A stretch of 64,000 nt of DNA from Cucumibacter marinus DSM 18995 (GCF_000429865.1 NZ_AUCR01000010.1:47166-111165); one strand, 5' to 3'. Counted from the first letter of the stretch, positions 9,207-18,172 are shown. Notes: generated by a model not told the origin, from the letters alone. Numbers and translations: made by a program.

Positions 9207-9225
9207 GCCGCGCCTTTTGCGCGGC
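9207..9225 (+). terminator. Short hairpin after the AraC/Ogt gene
   Basis: GCCGCGC (9207-9213) pairs with GCGCGGC (9219-9225) around a CTTTT loop. There is no T-run after it, so termination here is a weak call. Confidence 0.3.
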
Positions 9226-9310
9226 ATTGACCCGAAGGGTCTAGTCCGGGAAGGGCGGACCCAGGAAGCGGATCCAACAGTCGGGTCAAAGACAAAGAGG
9301 CCAATTTGTC

Positions 9311-10252
9311 ATGACGATCAAACCCGTTAGCGCACTGCGCCAGCTTGCGCTCGTCTCTCTTTCTGCTGTGGCACTTTCGGTTGCGATCCCGCCAGCGGCG
9401 AATGTTCTGCTTCATATCGATTCGGGCTCGGCCTATGCCAAGTCCGAAAAGGCGAAAAAGAACCAGTCTTCAAAGAAGCCGAAAAAGTCCACCAGATCCT
9501 CGAAGTCGAACAAGCCGTCCAACGCCGGCTCCAATCGTGGACAGGCCAAAAAGCAGGCTTCGCTGAGCAGCGAGATTTCTGCCGCGCCCGGCCAGGCCAA
9601 AGAGAAAAATATCCACGCCCAGCTTGCCGGGCTCAATTCGCTCAAGCGCAACGTCAACGGGTTGATGAACAGCTCTGATCCGCGCATGACCCTTGTCCGG
9701 CAATATGTCGTCGACAATGCGGAATACGAGATCGCGCTGGCCAATCTTGCTGCGGCGCAGGAGACCCTCGGTGGCGCTCAGGACGACTTCAATGCACTGG
9801 TCGGCGGTGTGGTCGACACGCTCGATGATAGCTGGCCCGACTACGCCGGCGCCGGTTACCCGGACCTGCAAGCTGCCTATGACGACCTGCTGGCCAACCC
9901 GGTGCCTGAAGTCGCGCCCGAGGATCCGGCCTATGCCGACTACCTCGCCTATCAGGATGAACTCGCCGCGGTGGGGGGTGCCCTCGACACCATCAATGCG
10001 AGCCCCGAAGCCGCCGATCTGATTGCGGCCCAGAACGACGTCACCATCGCCGAAGGCCAGGCACTGGCTGCCGAGGAAGGCACTGCCGACGAGGATCTGG
10101 TCGCCGCTCTCGAGGCCGCCGCCAACAAGAACCGTTTGAGCGACGATTATGTCTCGCCCGAGATTCTCGATTGGGCGAAGCAGACATTGGGAACCGGCGA
10201 TTACGACGGGACCATTGACGACTATCTCAACCAGCTCCAGGTAGCGCAATAA
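9311..10252 (+). CDS. Secreted lysine/serine-rich protein of unknown function
   Basis: 313 residues that I do not recognise. Residues 1-43 look like a signal peptide (basic start, hydrophobic core LALVSLSAVALSVAIPP, likely cleavage after AYA). Residues 44-90 are strongly cationic and rich in Lys/Ser (KKPKKSTRSSKSNKPS), like a linker or cell-surface/polyanion binder. The rest (about 100-313) is Ala/Asp/Glu-rich and predicted helical, with AEYEIALANLAAAQETLGGAQ typical of periplasmic helical bundles. AAAGACAAAGAGG precedes the ATG. A good intrinsic terminator follows, so it is probably monocistronic. Confidence 0.75.
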   Translation: MTIKPVSALRQLALVSLSAVALSVAIPPAANVLLHIDSGSAYAKSEKAKKNQSSKKPKKSTRSSKSNKPSNAGSNRGQAKKQASLSSEISAAPGQAKEKNIHAQLAGLNSLKRNVNGLMNSSDPRMTLVRQYVVDNAEYEIALANLAAAQETLGGAQDDFNALVGGVVDTLDDSWPDYAGAGYPDLQAAYDDLLANPVPEVAPEDPAYADYLAYQDELAAVGGALDTINASPEAADLIAAQNDVTIAEGQALAAEEGTADEDLVAALEAAANKNRLSDDYVSPEILDWAKQTLGTGDYDGTIDDYLNQLQVAQ

Positions 10253-10322
10253 GCCGGCATCCCCGGCCGAATGCGGAGCCCAGGAGAGGTTGATCTCCAC
10301 GCCTACTGTCACGCAGGCTTAG

Positions 10323-10349
10323 GGGCGCCAGAAGGCGCCCTTTTCTTTT
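10323..10349 (+). terminator. Rho-independent terminator
   Basis: GGGCGCC (10323-10329) and GGCGCCC (10334-10340) form a 7-bp stem with an AGAA loop, followed by TTTTCTTTT. It ends the transcript of the secreted Lys-rich protein and stands just before the convergent GH25 gene. Confidence 0.85.
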
Positions 10350-10368
10350 GCCGTGCCGGTTGGAGAGC

Positions 10369-11220
10369 CTATTTCAGGCTCGAACACCGCCCCTGCGGGC
10401 CGAGGATATGCGCGGTCCGCGGGTCGCAGCCCGTCAGCAGGAACTGCACCCACTCGGTTTCCCCGCCATAAAAGACATTGCGGTCGACCTCGCCTCGAAT
10501 GCCCGGCACCGTGCCGGTCTTGGTCCATTGCCAGAAGGCATAATCGCGCCGGCGATAGACTTCATGCGGTTCCGCGGCGGTCGAGCGCAGCCAGAACGGA
10601 TTGTCGAAGCCGTGCCCTTCGAGCACATCGCGGTGGAAATTGATGTCGGTATAGATCACCGGCACCTTGCCGGTATGCCGCTCCATGGCCGCCAGGATGA
10701 CCCGTGCCGAGCGCAGCGCTTCTTCGGGGCTCACCTTGCGCTTGCAGGTCTGTGAATGGCTGTTCCACTCGAGATCGAGCACCGGGGGCAGAGCGGTCGG
10801 GTCCGCAGGCACATTCTTGATGAACCACGCCGCCTGCTCTTCGGCCGGGCGGCACCAATACATGAAGTGATAGGCCCCGCGGGCCAGCCCCGCATCATGG
10901 GCGCGGCGCCAGTTGGAATGGAAATTGGGGTCGAGATAGTCCCCGCCATCGGTCGCCTTGATATAGACGAAACGCATGCCGGCCTGCCGCGCGGCATAAA
11001 AATCCACATCCCCCTGATAGCGGGCGATGTCGATGCCCTGGATCGGCATGGTGTGTGCCCGTCGCACGCCGTGATGGGGGTCATTGTCGCCCTTCACGGT
11101 GTAGCCGCGCATCGCACCGCAGGCGGTGAGCGTGAACAACAGCGCCACATAGAGAACCATGTGGCTGAGAACGGCGATATTCGACCGCACGAAGCGGAGA
11201 ACGGAACGCAAGCGATCCAT
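10369..11220 (-). CDS. Glycoside hydrolase family 25 lysozyme-like lipoprotein
   Basis: 283 residues. A hydrophobic segment ends in the lipobox LTAC at 31-34, so this is a predicted lipoprotein. The rest is a GH25 (Chalaropsis-type) muramidase domain: GIDIARYQGDVDF with the conserved Asp at the first strand, FVYIKATDGGDYLDPNF, YHFMYW, VLDLEW with the catalytic Asp-x-Glu pair, and FWQWT near the end. GH25 enzymes cleave the MurNAc-GlcNAc bond of peptidoglycan. A host-encoded lipid-anchored form suggests cell-wall remodelling at a membrane face. Single gene, convergent with the upstream secreted-protein gene. Confidence 0.92.
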   Translation of the reverse strand: MDRLRSVLRFVRSNIAVLSHMVLYVALLFTLTACGAMRGYTVKGDNDPHHGVRRAHTMPIQGIDIARYQGDVDFYAARQAGMRFVYIKATDGGDYLDPNFHSNWRRAHDAGLARGAYHFMYWCRPAEEQAAWFIKNVPADPTALPPVLDLEWNSHSQTCKRKVSPEEALRSARVILAAMERHTGKVPVIYTDINFHRDVLEGHGFDNPFWLRSTAAEPHEVYRRRDYAFWQWTKTGTVPGIRGEVDRNVFYGGETEWVQFLLTGCDPRTAHILGPQGRCSSLK

Positions 11221-11252
11221 TTGGTGGACGCACCCTGAAACTGAGAAATCGA

Positions 11253-11273
11253 TTGGATTTGACTCAAATCCAA
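11253..11273. promoter_or_regulatory. Perfect inverted repeat in the GH25 promoter region
   Basis: TTGGATTTGA (11253-11262) and its exact complement (11264-11273) around one central C. It lies 33 bp upstream of the GH25 start codon in an AT-rich patch unlike its GC-rich surroundings. Position and symmetry fit an operator; the regulator is unknown. Confidence 0.4.
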
Positions 11274-11392
11274 ATCAATTAACGGAACCTCACCGGGGCC
11301 CGCTTGTCGCTCAGGATGGTTAACGCCGCCGTGCCCGAACGGCCCGGTTTTCGGGGTCGCTTTCGCGCCGGTTGCCACCGCGATTTCGCGGC

Positions 11393-12229
11393 TCAGTCTC
11401 CGGCCCCGCCATCACCGCTTTCGTCCTCGTCATGATCGTCGATTTCGCCGTCATCATCGTCGAGCGCGTGGCAGGCATCGGGCGAAAGGGAGGACCGCTC
11501 AAACCCCGCTGGCAGCAGCGTGGCGGCATCGACGCAGGCGAGGCGCAACTGGCTGATCTCGAGCGCATGTGCGGCCCGAATATCGGCACCTCTCAAGTCG
11601 GCATAATCGAGATTGGCACCGGCCAGACGGGCCTCGGTAAAATCGGTATCCCGAAGATCGGTGAACTTCAGGTCGGCATTGCTGAGGTCTGCACCTTCGA
11701 AATCCGCCCCTCGGAGTTCTGCATCCTCGAGATCGGCACCTGAGAGCCGGGCGTCCTCGAACTCGATCGCACCGAATGCGATGCCCTTGAGATTGGCACC
11801 GGTCAGATCAAGTCCCTCGAGATTGACCGAGAAGCGTTGCAGCAGGTCAAGCTCGTCGAGAAAGGTCAGGACGCGGCCTGAGCGGTCCCGGTCGGTGAGC
11901 CTGAGCACAACCGCGGTGTGCGCCCGCCCCACCGCATCGATGGTCGCCGGGTCGGTTCGGGTTGCCGGTTCGAGCATCAGGGCGCTGATCCGGTCGATAT
12001 ATTGCTGCACGCCTTCTTCCTGGGCGCGGTCGAACTGCAACTGGCTCTGAAAGGTCCCGACCCCGAACGAGGCGGTGGCCAGAATGCACGGCACCAGCAA
12101 CAGCGACAGCCAGTCCCACACGGTCTTGTTCTGAAATCCCAGAACCCGGGGGCGCAGCCAGAAAAGCAGCCCCAGCGCCAGTGCGAAGACCAGCGCCGCC
12201 GACATCAGGACAATGGCCCAGTCGATCAT
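11393..12229 (-). CDS. Membrane-anchored pentapeptide repeat protein
   Basis: 278 residues. Two hydrophobic segments (about 4-26 and 40-60) anchor it, followed by a helical linker to about 130. Consecutive A(D/N)Lxx pentapeptides cover about 135-215 (for example LTGANLKGIAFGAIEF, LSGADLEDAELRGADF, ADLSNADLKFTDL), which should fold as a right-handed quadrilateral beta-helix. The C-terminus is very acidic (DDDDGEIDDHDEDESGD). Function unknown: soluble pentapeptide proteins can mimic DNA or act as scaffolds, but this one is membrane-tethered. A 170-bp gap separates it from the GH25 gene. Confidence 0.85.
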   Translation of the reverse strand: MIDWAIVLMSAALVFALALGLLFWLRPRVLGFQNKTVWDWLSLLLVPCILATASFGVGTFQSQLQFDRAQEEGVQQYIDRISALMLEPATRTDPATIDAVGRAHTAVVLRLTDRDRSGRVLTFLDELDLLQRFSVNLEGLDLTGANLKGIAFGAIEFEDARLSGADLEDAELRGADFEGADLSNADLKFTDLRDTDFTEARLAGANLDYADLRGADIRAAHALEISQLRLACVDAATLLPAGFERSSLSPDACHALDDDDGEIDDHDEDESGDGGAGD

Positions 12230-12385
12230 CTTGCCGCCCTTCCTGCCTGCTGGGTCCGACTGTGCGCCCGGTTCCCGAAGGGGTCAAGGCAGACCCAGCA
12301 AGGCCGGGACGACCGGGCACCAGCGTTGATCCTCGGGTCAACCGCAATCAGGACTGATCGAAACAGAACCGGACTGTATTCAGAT

Positions 12386-12400
12386 GTTCTTTGAATGTTC
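12386..12400 (+). promoter_or_regulatory. Putative LexA (SOS) box upstream of comM
   Basis: GTTC-TTTGAAT-GTTC exactly matches the GTTC-N7-GTTC operator of alphaproteobacterial LexA. It lies 60 bp upstream of the comM start. A -10-like CATAAT is at 12416-12421, so LexA bound here would cover the -35 region. The motif is seen directly; LexA control is inferred. Confidence 0.65.
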
Positions 12401-12459
12401 TTGTAGAGGATCAAGCATAATGCTAGCCTATGCAGATGAGGGGAAATACGGATAAGTAA

Positions 12460-13980
12460 ATGGCCGTAAGGGTGCAGACGGTTGCCTTTCGCGGTATTGA
12501 AGCCGTGCCGGTCGATGTGCAGGTGCAGATCGCGCCCGGGATGCCGGGATTTGCCATTGTCGGCCTGCCGGACAAGGCGGTTGCCGAAAGCCGCGAACGG
12601 GTCCGCGCCGCGCTCATTGCCTCCGGTCTGTCCCTGCCGCCCAAGCGCATCACCATCAATCTGGCCCCCGCCGATCTCCCCAAGGAGGGGAGTCACTACG
12701 ATCTGCCGATTGCGCTGGGGCTGATGATCGCGCTGGGTGCCGTGCCCGGCGATGCGGTGGCCGGCCATGTTGTCATCGGCGAGCTCGCGCTTGACGGGCG
12801 GCTGACCCCGGTCTCGGGCACCTTGCCGGCGGCTATCGATGCGACGGCCCGCGATATGGGCATCATCTGCCCGGCCGATTGCGGGTCCGAGGCGGCCTGG
12901 GCCGGCGAGGATCTCGACATCATCGCCCCGCCAAGCCTGCTTGCCTTGGTCAACCACCTGGCCGGCACGCAATTGACCGCCCGCCCACAGCCGAAAAAGC
13001 GTGAGGCGGATGCGGTGCTGCCCGACCTTGGCGAAATCAGGGGGCAGGAAGTGGCCCGCCGCGCGCTCGAGGTGGCGGCAGCCGGGGGACATAACCTCTT
13101 GATGATCGGCCCGCCAGGCGCCGGCAAATCCATGCTTGCCTCGCGCCTGCCCTCCATCCTGCCCGCGCTTAATCCGCGCGAACTGCTTGATGTGTCGATG
13201 ATCCAGTCGATCGCCGGGGAACTGGCCGGCGGGCGGCTGAGCGACCGGCGGCCGTTTCGCGCTCCGCATCACTCCGCCTCCATGGCGGCGCTGGTCGGCG
13301 GCGGGCTCAAGGTCCGCCCGGGCGAAGTCTCGCTTGCCCATAACGGTGTCTTGTTCCTCGACGAATTGCCCGAATTCGCACCCGCCGTGCTCGACAGCCT
13401 GCGCCAGCCGCTCGAGTCTGGCGAGGCCGTGATCGCCCGCGCCAATGCGCGGGTGGCCTATCCCGCCCGTTTCCAGCTCATCGCGGCAATGAACCCGTGC
13501 AAATGCGGCATGGCCGGCACACCCGGCCACACCTGCCGGCGTGGGGATCGTTGCGCGGCGGATTATCAGGGCCGGGTGTCCGGTCCGTTTCTCGACCGCA
13601 TCGATTTGCGCATCGACGTCCCCGCCGTCTCGGCCACCGACATGATCGCACCGAACCGGTCGGAGCCCAGTGAGGCCGTTGCCAAAAGGGTTGCTGCGGC
13701 GCGCCGTGCCCAGGCCGAACGCTACCGGCAAATGGGCGTGCCCGGCACCTACACCAATGCTGCGGCATCCTCGGCACTCATCGAACAGGTTGCGGATCCG
13801 GATACAGAGTCTCGGGACCTGCTGGTCCGGGCGGCGGAGAAATTCTCGCTTTCCGCCCGGGCCTATCACCGCGTCCTCAAGGTTGCCCGCACTTTGGCCG
13901 ATCTTTCAGGCGCCGACACGGTCGCCCGGCCCCATATCGCCGAGGCGCTGAGCTACCGTCTCGATTTTTCCGCCAGCTAG
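12460..13980 (+). CDS. comM: YifB/ComM family AAA+ ATPase (Mg-chelatase-like)
   Basis: 506 residues. The N-terminal ComM-specific domain has VQVQIAPGMPGFAIVGLPD and LAPADLPKEGSHYDLPIALG. The AAA+ core has Walker A GPPGAGKS at about residues 220-227 and Walker B VLFLDELPEF. A Cys-rich insert NPCKCGMAGTPGHTC and the Mg-chelatase C-terminal lid (SARAYHRVLKVARTLADL) follow. ComM homologues are hexameric branch-migration helicases that help integrate incoming ssDNA during transformation. An SOS-type box lies upstream. Its TAG stop shares a CTAG palindrome with the stop of the convergent membrane-protein gene. Confidence 0.95.
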   Translation: MAVRVQTVAFRGIEAVPVDVQVQIAPGMPGFAIVGLPDKAVAESRERVRAALIASGLSLPPKRITINLAPADLPKEGSHYDLPIALGLMIALGAVPGDAVAGHVVIGELALDGRLTPVSGTLPAAIDATARDMGIICPADCGSEAAWAGEDLDIIAPPSLLALVNHLAGTQLTARPQPKKREADAVLPDLGEIRGQEVARRALEVAAAGGHNLLMIGPPGAGKSMLASRLPSILPALNPRELLDVSMIQSIAGELAGGRLSDRRPFRAPHHSASMAALVGGGLKVRPGEVSLAHNGVLFLDELPEFAPAVLDSLRQPLESGEAVIARANARVAYPARFQLIAAMNPCKCGMAGTPGHTCRRGDRCAADYQGRVSGPFLDRIDLRIDVPAVSATDMIAPNRSEPSEAVAKRVAAARRAQAERYRQMGVPGTYTNAAASSALIEQVADPDTESRDLLVRAAEKFSLSARAYHRVLKVARTLADLSGADTVARPHIAEALSYRLDFSAS

Positions 13981-14369
13981 AACTGCGAGCGCCGCTCGCG
14001 CATCAAGAGCCGCAAACAGGCACCGCTCAAGAGCAGCGAGACGATCACCGAGACGGTGATGAAACCCGGGCCGTGAAAGGTGAATTCGAGTACAATATCG
14101 AGTATCGCCAACCCTAAAAGCACGGCAATTGCTATCCGCCTGTGCTGCCAGACCCCGACAAGAGCGGCGAGAAAAGCCAGTGCATAGACAAGGTTGAGCC
14201 CGGCCATCACCGGCGCCGAAACATCGAACCGCTCACCGATATCGGGCACGGTAAGCCCCTCGATCGGCGCCACGAACCAGAAGGCGGTCAGCCCGTGCTG
14301 GACGATCTTCTCAGCCCCGCCGAGAATGGCGATGGCATGGGCGATAGGCCGGTTCCGGGAATCCGCCAT
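13977..14369 (-). CDS. Small four-helix membrane protein of unknown function
   Basis: 130 residues starting at the ATG at 14369 (MADSRNRPIAH). Hydrophobic stretches at about 12-35, 50-72, 77-97 and 100-120 suggest four membrane helices. No motif that I recognise. It lies 25 bp downstream of cfa on the same strand, so it is probably co-transcribed with the lipid-modifying enzyme. Its stop codon is the complement of CTA 13977-13979, inside the CTAG that also ends comM. Confidence 0.7.
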   Translation of the reverse strand: MADSRNRPIAHAIAILGGAEKIVQHGLTAFWFVAPIEGLTVPDIGERFDVSAPVMAGLNLVYALAFLAALVGVWQHRRIAIAVLLGLAILDIVLEFTFHGPGFITVSVIVSLLLSGACLRLLMRERRSQF

Positions 14370-14394
14370 GGTGCCGGCTCGCCCCGATCTTGCT

Positions 14395-15510
14395 CTAGCG
14401 AATGCTGGGATAGCCGCCGGGCACCCCGTTCTTGGCAAAAACGATCTGCCAGAGCTGGGTCGAGCGGGCGCGGAACAGCGCGGCGGACATCAACAGATAA
14501 TACCGCCACATGCGGTGGAACCGCTCATCGTAATTGTCCTTGATGGTGGGCCAGGCCGCCTCGAAATTGGCGTGCCAGGCCATCAAGGTGTGATCGTAGT
14601 CGGCGCCGAAATTGTGCCAGTCTTCCATCACGAAATCGTCTTCCGCCGCGGCAGCGATCTGCTTGATCGAAGGCAGCATCGAATTGGGAAAGATGTATTT
14701 CTCGGTCCAGGGGTCGCCATGGCTGGTCGACTGATTGCCCCCGATCGTGTGCAGAACGAACAAGCCATCATCGCGCAGGAGCTCGGCGACTTTTTCGAAA
14801 TAGGCATTGTAGTTTTTGTAGCCCACATGCTCGAACATGCCGACCGAGATGATCTTGTCGAACCGGCCGTCAACATCGGCATAGTCAACAAGGCGGAAAT
14901 CGAGCGGCGCGTCCTTGTAGCGCTCTTGCGCATAGGCGACCTGCTGCTTCGAGATCGTGATGCCCATCCCGGTAATGCCGTAATTCTCGGCGGCATATCC
15001 GAGGAACCCGCCCCAGCCACAGCCGATATCGAGCACCCGATCACCCGGCTTCAACCCGGCTTTGCGGCAAATCAGGTCGAGCTTCGCCCGCTGTGCGCCA
15101 GCGAGATCATCTGCCTCGCGCCAATAGCCGCAGGAATAGATCATCAGCGGGTCGAGCATCGCCTCGAAGAGATCATTGCCGAGATCGTAATGCTTGCGCC
15201 CCACCTCGTCCTTGTTGAGCCGCTGCAGGTTCAACAGCCGGCCCCGCACCAGCGACAGCATCAGTCCCAGATCGATCTTGATCCGGTTGCGCACGTCGTG
15301 ATCGATCAGCCGGAACAGCGCCTGGTCGAGCGCTTCGGCGTCCCACCAGCCGTCCATATAGGCTTCGCCGAGCCCGAGCGTGCCTTGCAGCATTACCCGG
15401 TCGAACAACCGCTCGTCATGGATATGCACATCCCAGGGGCTCGGCCCGCCCACCGCGATGTCGCACTGGTTGAGAAGTTCGGTGATCAGCGTTTCCGCGC
15501 GGCCCGCCAT
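14395..15510 (-). CDS. cfa: Cyclopropane-fatty-acyl-phospholipid synthase family methyltransferase
   Basis: 371 residues, close to E. coli Cfa. It transfers a methylene group from S-adenosylmethionine to cis double bonds of membrane phospholipid acyl chains. The N-terminal lipid-binding part has GTLGLGEAYMDGWWD. The SAM motif is VLDIGCGWGG, and GMGITISKQQ, SVGMFEHVGYKNY and the C-terminal FHRMWRYYL match the family. The ATG at 15510 follows GGTGGAG on the minus strand. Cyclopropanation usually rises under acid or stationary-phase stress. It is divergent from the PAP2 gene. Confidence 0.93.
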   Translation of the reverse strand: MAGRAETLITELLNQCDIAVGGPSPWDVHIHDERLFDRVMLQGTLGLGEAYMDGWWDAEALDQALFRLIDHDVRNRIKIDLGLMLSLVRGRLLNLQRLNKDEVGRKHYDLGNDLFEAMLDPLMIYSCGYWREADDLAGAQRAKLDLICRKAGLKPGDRVLDIGCGWGGFLGYAAENYGITGMGITISKQQVAYAQERYKDAPLDFRLVDYADVDGRFDKIISVGMFEHVGYKNYNAYFEKVAELLRDDGLFVLHTIGGNQSTSHGDPWTEKYIFPNSMLPSIKQIAAAAEDDFVMEDWHNFGADYDHTLMAWHANFEAAWPTIKDNYDERFHRMWRYYLLMSAALFRARSTQLWQIVFAKNGVPGGYPSIR

Positions 15511-15635
15511 GGCTCCACCCACCCATGTTCTGCTTTTCTCATTATTGGTATTTTTGTCCGCGAATTCAATTCCTTGGATTGCGGATCCCGCGCGCTTAAC
15601 CAAATCGAAGCAGGCGAATACTAGCATCGCGCGCA

Positions 15636-16679
15636 ATGAACACGCCGCGCCAACAAAGCTCAGACCCCGGCATATCCGCCGTCTCCGCCCCGGCGGGCCG
15701 CGCGCTCCAGCGCGATGCCGGCACCGCGCTGGCCCTTCTGGTGCTGGTCTATGCCGCGCTCGCTGCCGCCTTATCGCCGGCGATCTATTTCCAGCTTCTG
15801 CCGGTTTATGGCTTGCAGACCCTTATGGCAGTGCCCTTGCTGCTGGGCGTGGCCCTGCCGCTCGGGTGTCTGTCCAGGAACCCGGCTGCGCCGGTCTCCG
15901 AGGCGATTGCGCTGTTGAAACGGAGCACCGGCATCCTGCCCCGCAGTGCCGCCACCATCGCCTTGTTCATTCTCGGCATGGCCGGCTTCACCACCTTCAA
16001 GCTCTCCATCCCCGATCTCGTGCCCTTCTATGCCGACCCGGTCCTCGCCGATATCGACGCGGCCCTTCATGGCGGCGATCCCTGGGTCTGGGCCCATGCA
16101 ATATTGCCCCGGCAACTCGCCTGGGGGCTCGCCTATATCTATTCCAAGATCTGGATGGTCTATTGGTTCGCCACTATTCTGGTCATGGCCTTCTGGCACG
16201 AGCGTCATCTGCGCCTGCGCTATTTGTGGACCATGGCTCTGGCGATTGTCGGGCTCGGCACGCTTCTTGCCGCTGCCCTTTCTTCGGTCGGCCCTGTCTT
16301 TTACGGGCCGCTTGTCGGTTCCGCCCGGTTCGCCCCGCTCGAGGCCGCACTGGCCGGCCCGGTCGGCGATGCGGTCGCCGGCTATCGCGATTACCTGCTC
16401 GCCGCCTATTACGGCTTCTCCGGGCAGGCCGGCAGCGGCATCTCGGCCATGCCGTCCATGCATGTGGCGGTCGTGACCTGCAATGCGCTGGTGCTTTCTT
16501 CGATCAATCGCTGGCTCGGCGCCGCCGCATGGGCCTTTGCCGGCGTCATCCTGTTTGGCTCGGTCTATCTCAGCTGGCACTACGCGATCGATGGCTATGT
16601 CTCGATCGTGGTCGTGCTGCTCATCTGGGCGGTGACCGGCCGGGCGCTGCGCCCTTCTCCCCAACAGCATCAATCCTGA
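15636..16679 (+). CDS. PAP2 superfamily membrane phosphatase
   Basis: 347 residues with about six hydrophobic helices. The PAP2 phosphatase motifs are visible in the last third: SGISAMPSMHVAV (the PSMH motif, a variant of the usual PSGH) and SWHYAIDGYVS with the second His and the Asp. This resembles the PAP2_3/Aur1-like branch, which acts on lipid phosphates or transfers head groups. Substrate unknown. It is divergent from cfa, so both may concern envelope lipids. Confidence 0.85.
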   Translation: MNTPRQQSSDPGISAVSAPAGRALQRDAGTALALLVLVYAALAAALSPAIYFQLLPVYGLQTLMAVPLLLGVALPLGCLSRNPAAPVSEAIALLKRSTGILPRSAATIALFILGMAGFTTFKLSIPDLVPFYADPVLADIDAALHGGDPWVWAHAILPRQLAWGLAYIYSKIWMVYWFATILVMAFWHERHLRLRYLWTMALAIVGLGTLLAAALSSVGPVFYGPLVGSARFAPLEAALAGPVGDAVAGYRDYLLAAYYGFSGQAGSGISAMPSMHVAVVTCNALVLSSINRWLGAAAWAFAGVILFGSVYLSWHYAIDGYVSIVVVLLIWAVTGRALRPSPQQHQS

Positions 16680-16690
16680 AAAAAGGAGCC

Positions 16691-16729
16691 AGACCCGTTC
16701 ACCGATTCCGGGAAATCTTGAACGGGTCT
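16691..16729. terminator. Inverted repeat after the PAP2 gene
   Basis: AGACCCGTTCA (16691-16701) pairs perfectly with TGAACGGGTCT (16719-16729), 12 bp after the PAP2 stop. No T-run follows, so it may be an intergenic repeat or a factor-dependent end. A second hairpin (16842-16848 with 16856-16862, CGCTCCC/GGGAGCG) lies just beyond the aceA stop and may mark the 3' end of aceA mRNA. Confidence 0.4.
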
Positions 16730-16879
16730 AGCGAGGGAGAGGTCGAATAGGGGGAGATGGGATCAGGACAATTCCGGTAACTGAACCGGTATTTCGTGAG
16801 GTGACCGCATGCCCATGAGACCACGCGATCACCCGGTGCGCCGCTCCCGCTGCGAGGGAGCGTGAAAGGCAGTAACGCC

Positions 16880-18172
16880 TTAGAACTGGGCGGTTTCGGT
16901 CGAATCCGCCATCGCCGTTGTCGAGCTCGAGCCGGCGCTGACCGCCACCGAGACCGCATCGAAATAGGTGGTGCCGACTTCGCGCTGATGGCGCGTGGCG
17001 GAGAACCCGTCCTTTTCGGCGGCGAACTCGGCCTGCTGCAGCTTCGAATAGGCGGCCATGCCGTCCCCGGCATAGGCGCGGGCCAGGTTGAAGGTCGACA
17101 GCGATAGATTGTGGAACCCGGCAAGGGTGATGAACTGGTATTTGTAGCCCATCGCGCCGAGTTCGCGCTGGAACTGCGCCATCTCCGCTTCGCCCATATG
17201 CTTGGCCCAGTTGAATGAAGGCGAGCAGTTATAGGCCAGCATCTGATCGGGATATTCGGCGCGGATCGCCTCGGCGAAGCGCTTGGCGTCTTCAAGGCTC
17301 GGGGTCGAGGTCTCGCACCAGATCAGATCCGCATAGGGCGCATAGGCGAGCCCGCGGGCGATCGCGCATTCAAACCCGCCCTTGAGACGATAGAAGCCTT
17401 CCTCGGTCCGCTCGCCGGTGACGAACGGCGCGTCATAAGGATCGATATCCGAGGTGATCAGCCGTGCGGCTTCGGCGTCGGTCCGCGCCATGATCAGTGT
17501 CGGCACACCCATCACATCGGCGGCGAGCCGGGCCGCGTTAAGCGTGCGCACAAAGGTGCGGGTCGGCACCAGAACCTTGCCGCCCAGATGTCCGCACTTC
17601 TTTTCGGAGGCGAGCTGGTCTTCGAAATGAACCGCGGCGGCACCGGCCTCGATCATGCCTTTCATCAGCTCAAAGACATTGAGCGAACCGCCAAACCCGG
17701 CTTCGGCATCGGCAATGATCGGCACCATGAACTCATAATCCGTGGTCGCGGTGCCCGAGAGCTTTTCCATGTGCTGGATCTGGTCGGCGCGCTGCAGGCC
17801 CTTGTTGATGCGCTTGACGACCGCCGGAACGCTGTCGGCGGGGTAAAGGCTCTGATCGGGATACATATTGCCCGACAGATTGGCGTCAGCCGCCACCTGC
17901 CAGCCCGACAGATAGATGGCCTTGAGCCCGGCCTTGACCTGCTGCACCGCCTGGTTGCCGGTGAAGGTGCCAAGGGTCGGCACGAAGTCTTCTGTGTGCA
18001 GCAATTCCCAAAGCCGCTTGGCGCCGTTCTGGGCCAGCGAATGCTCGATTCTGAGGCTGCCCGAAAGCTTGTGCACGTCTTCGGGGGTGAAATCGCGCTT
18101 GATGTTGTCCCAGCGATCCGGCGCCCAGTCAGGCGTCTCGAATTCGGTCGGGTTTTGCGGCTTGTCGAGCAT
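16880..18172 (-). CDS. aceA: Isocitrate lyase
   Basis: 430 residues. It splits isocitrate into glyoxylate and succinate, the first step of the glyoxylate shunt needed for growth on acetate and fatty acids. The active-site signature KKCGHLGGK (catalytic Cys at about 193) is intact, with DAEAGFGG and [10 protein letters not shown] also present. The ATG at 18172 is preceded by GGAGGAG on the minus strand; a TTG 12 bases earlier would contain that site. Upstream are an 80-residue protein and an ScfR-type regulator, which fits control by short-chain acyl-CoA. Malate synthase is not in the window. Confidence 0.97.
   Translation of the reverse strand: MLDKPQNPTEFETPDWAPDRWDNIKRDFTPEDVHKLSGSLRIEHSLAQNGAKRLWELLHTEDFVPTLGTFTGNQAVQQVKAGLKAIYLSGWQVAADANLSGNMYPDQSLYPADSVPAVVKRINKGLQRADQIQHMEKLSGTATTDYEFMVPIIADAEAGFGGSLNVFELMKGMIEAGAAAVHFEDQLASEKKCGHLGGKVLVPTRTFVRTLNAARLAADVMGVPTLIMARTDAEAARLITSDIDPYDAPFVTGERTEEGFYRLKGGFECAIARGLAYAPYADLIWCETSTPSLEDAKRFAEAIRAEYPDQMLAYNCSPSFNWAKHMGEAEMAQFQRELGAMGYKYQFITLAGFHNLSLSTFNLARAYAGDGMAAYSKLQQAEFAAEKDGFSATRHQREVGTTYFDAVSVAVSAGSSSTTAMADSTETAQF

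Noticed and set aside
12226..13869. 547-codon open frame on the minus strand
   Set aside because: It lies opposite comM, whose AAA+ motifs are intact. Its own translation shows no domain and has the His/Gly/Arg-rich look of an antisense frame in GC-rich DNA.
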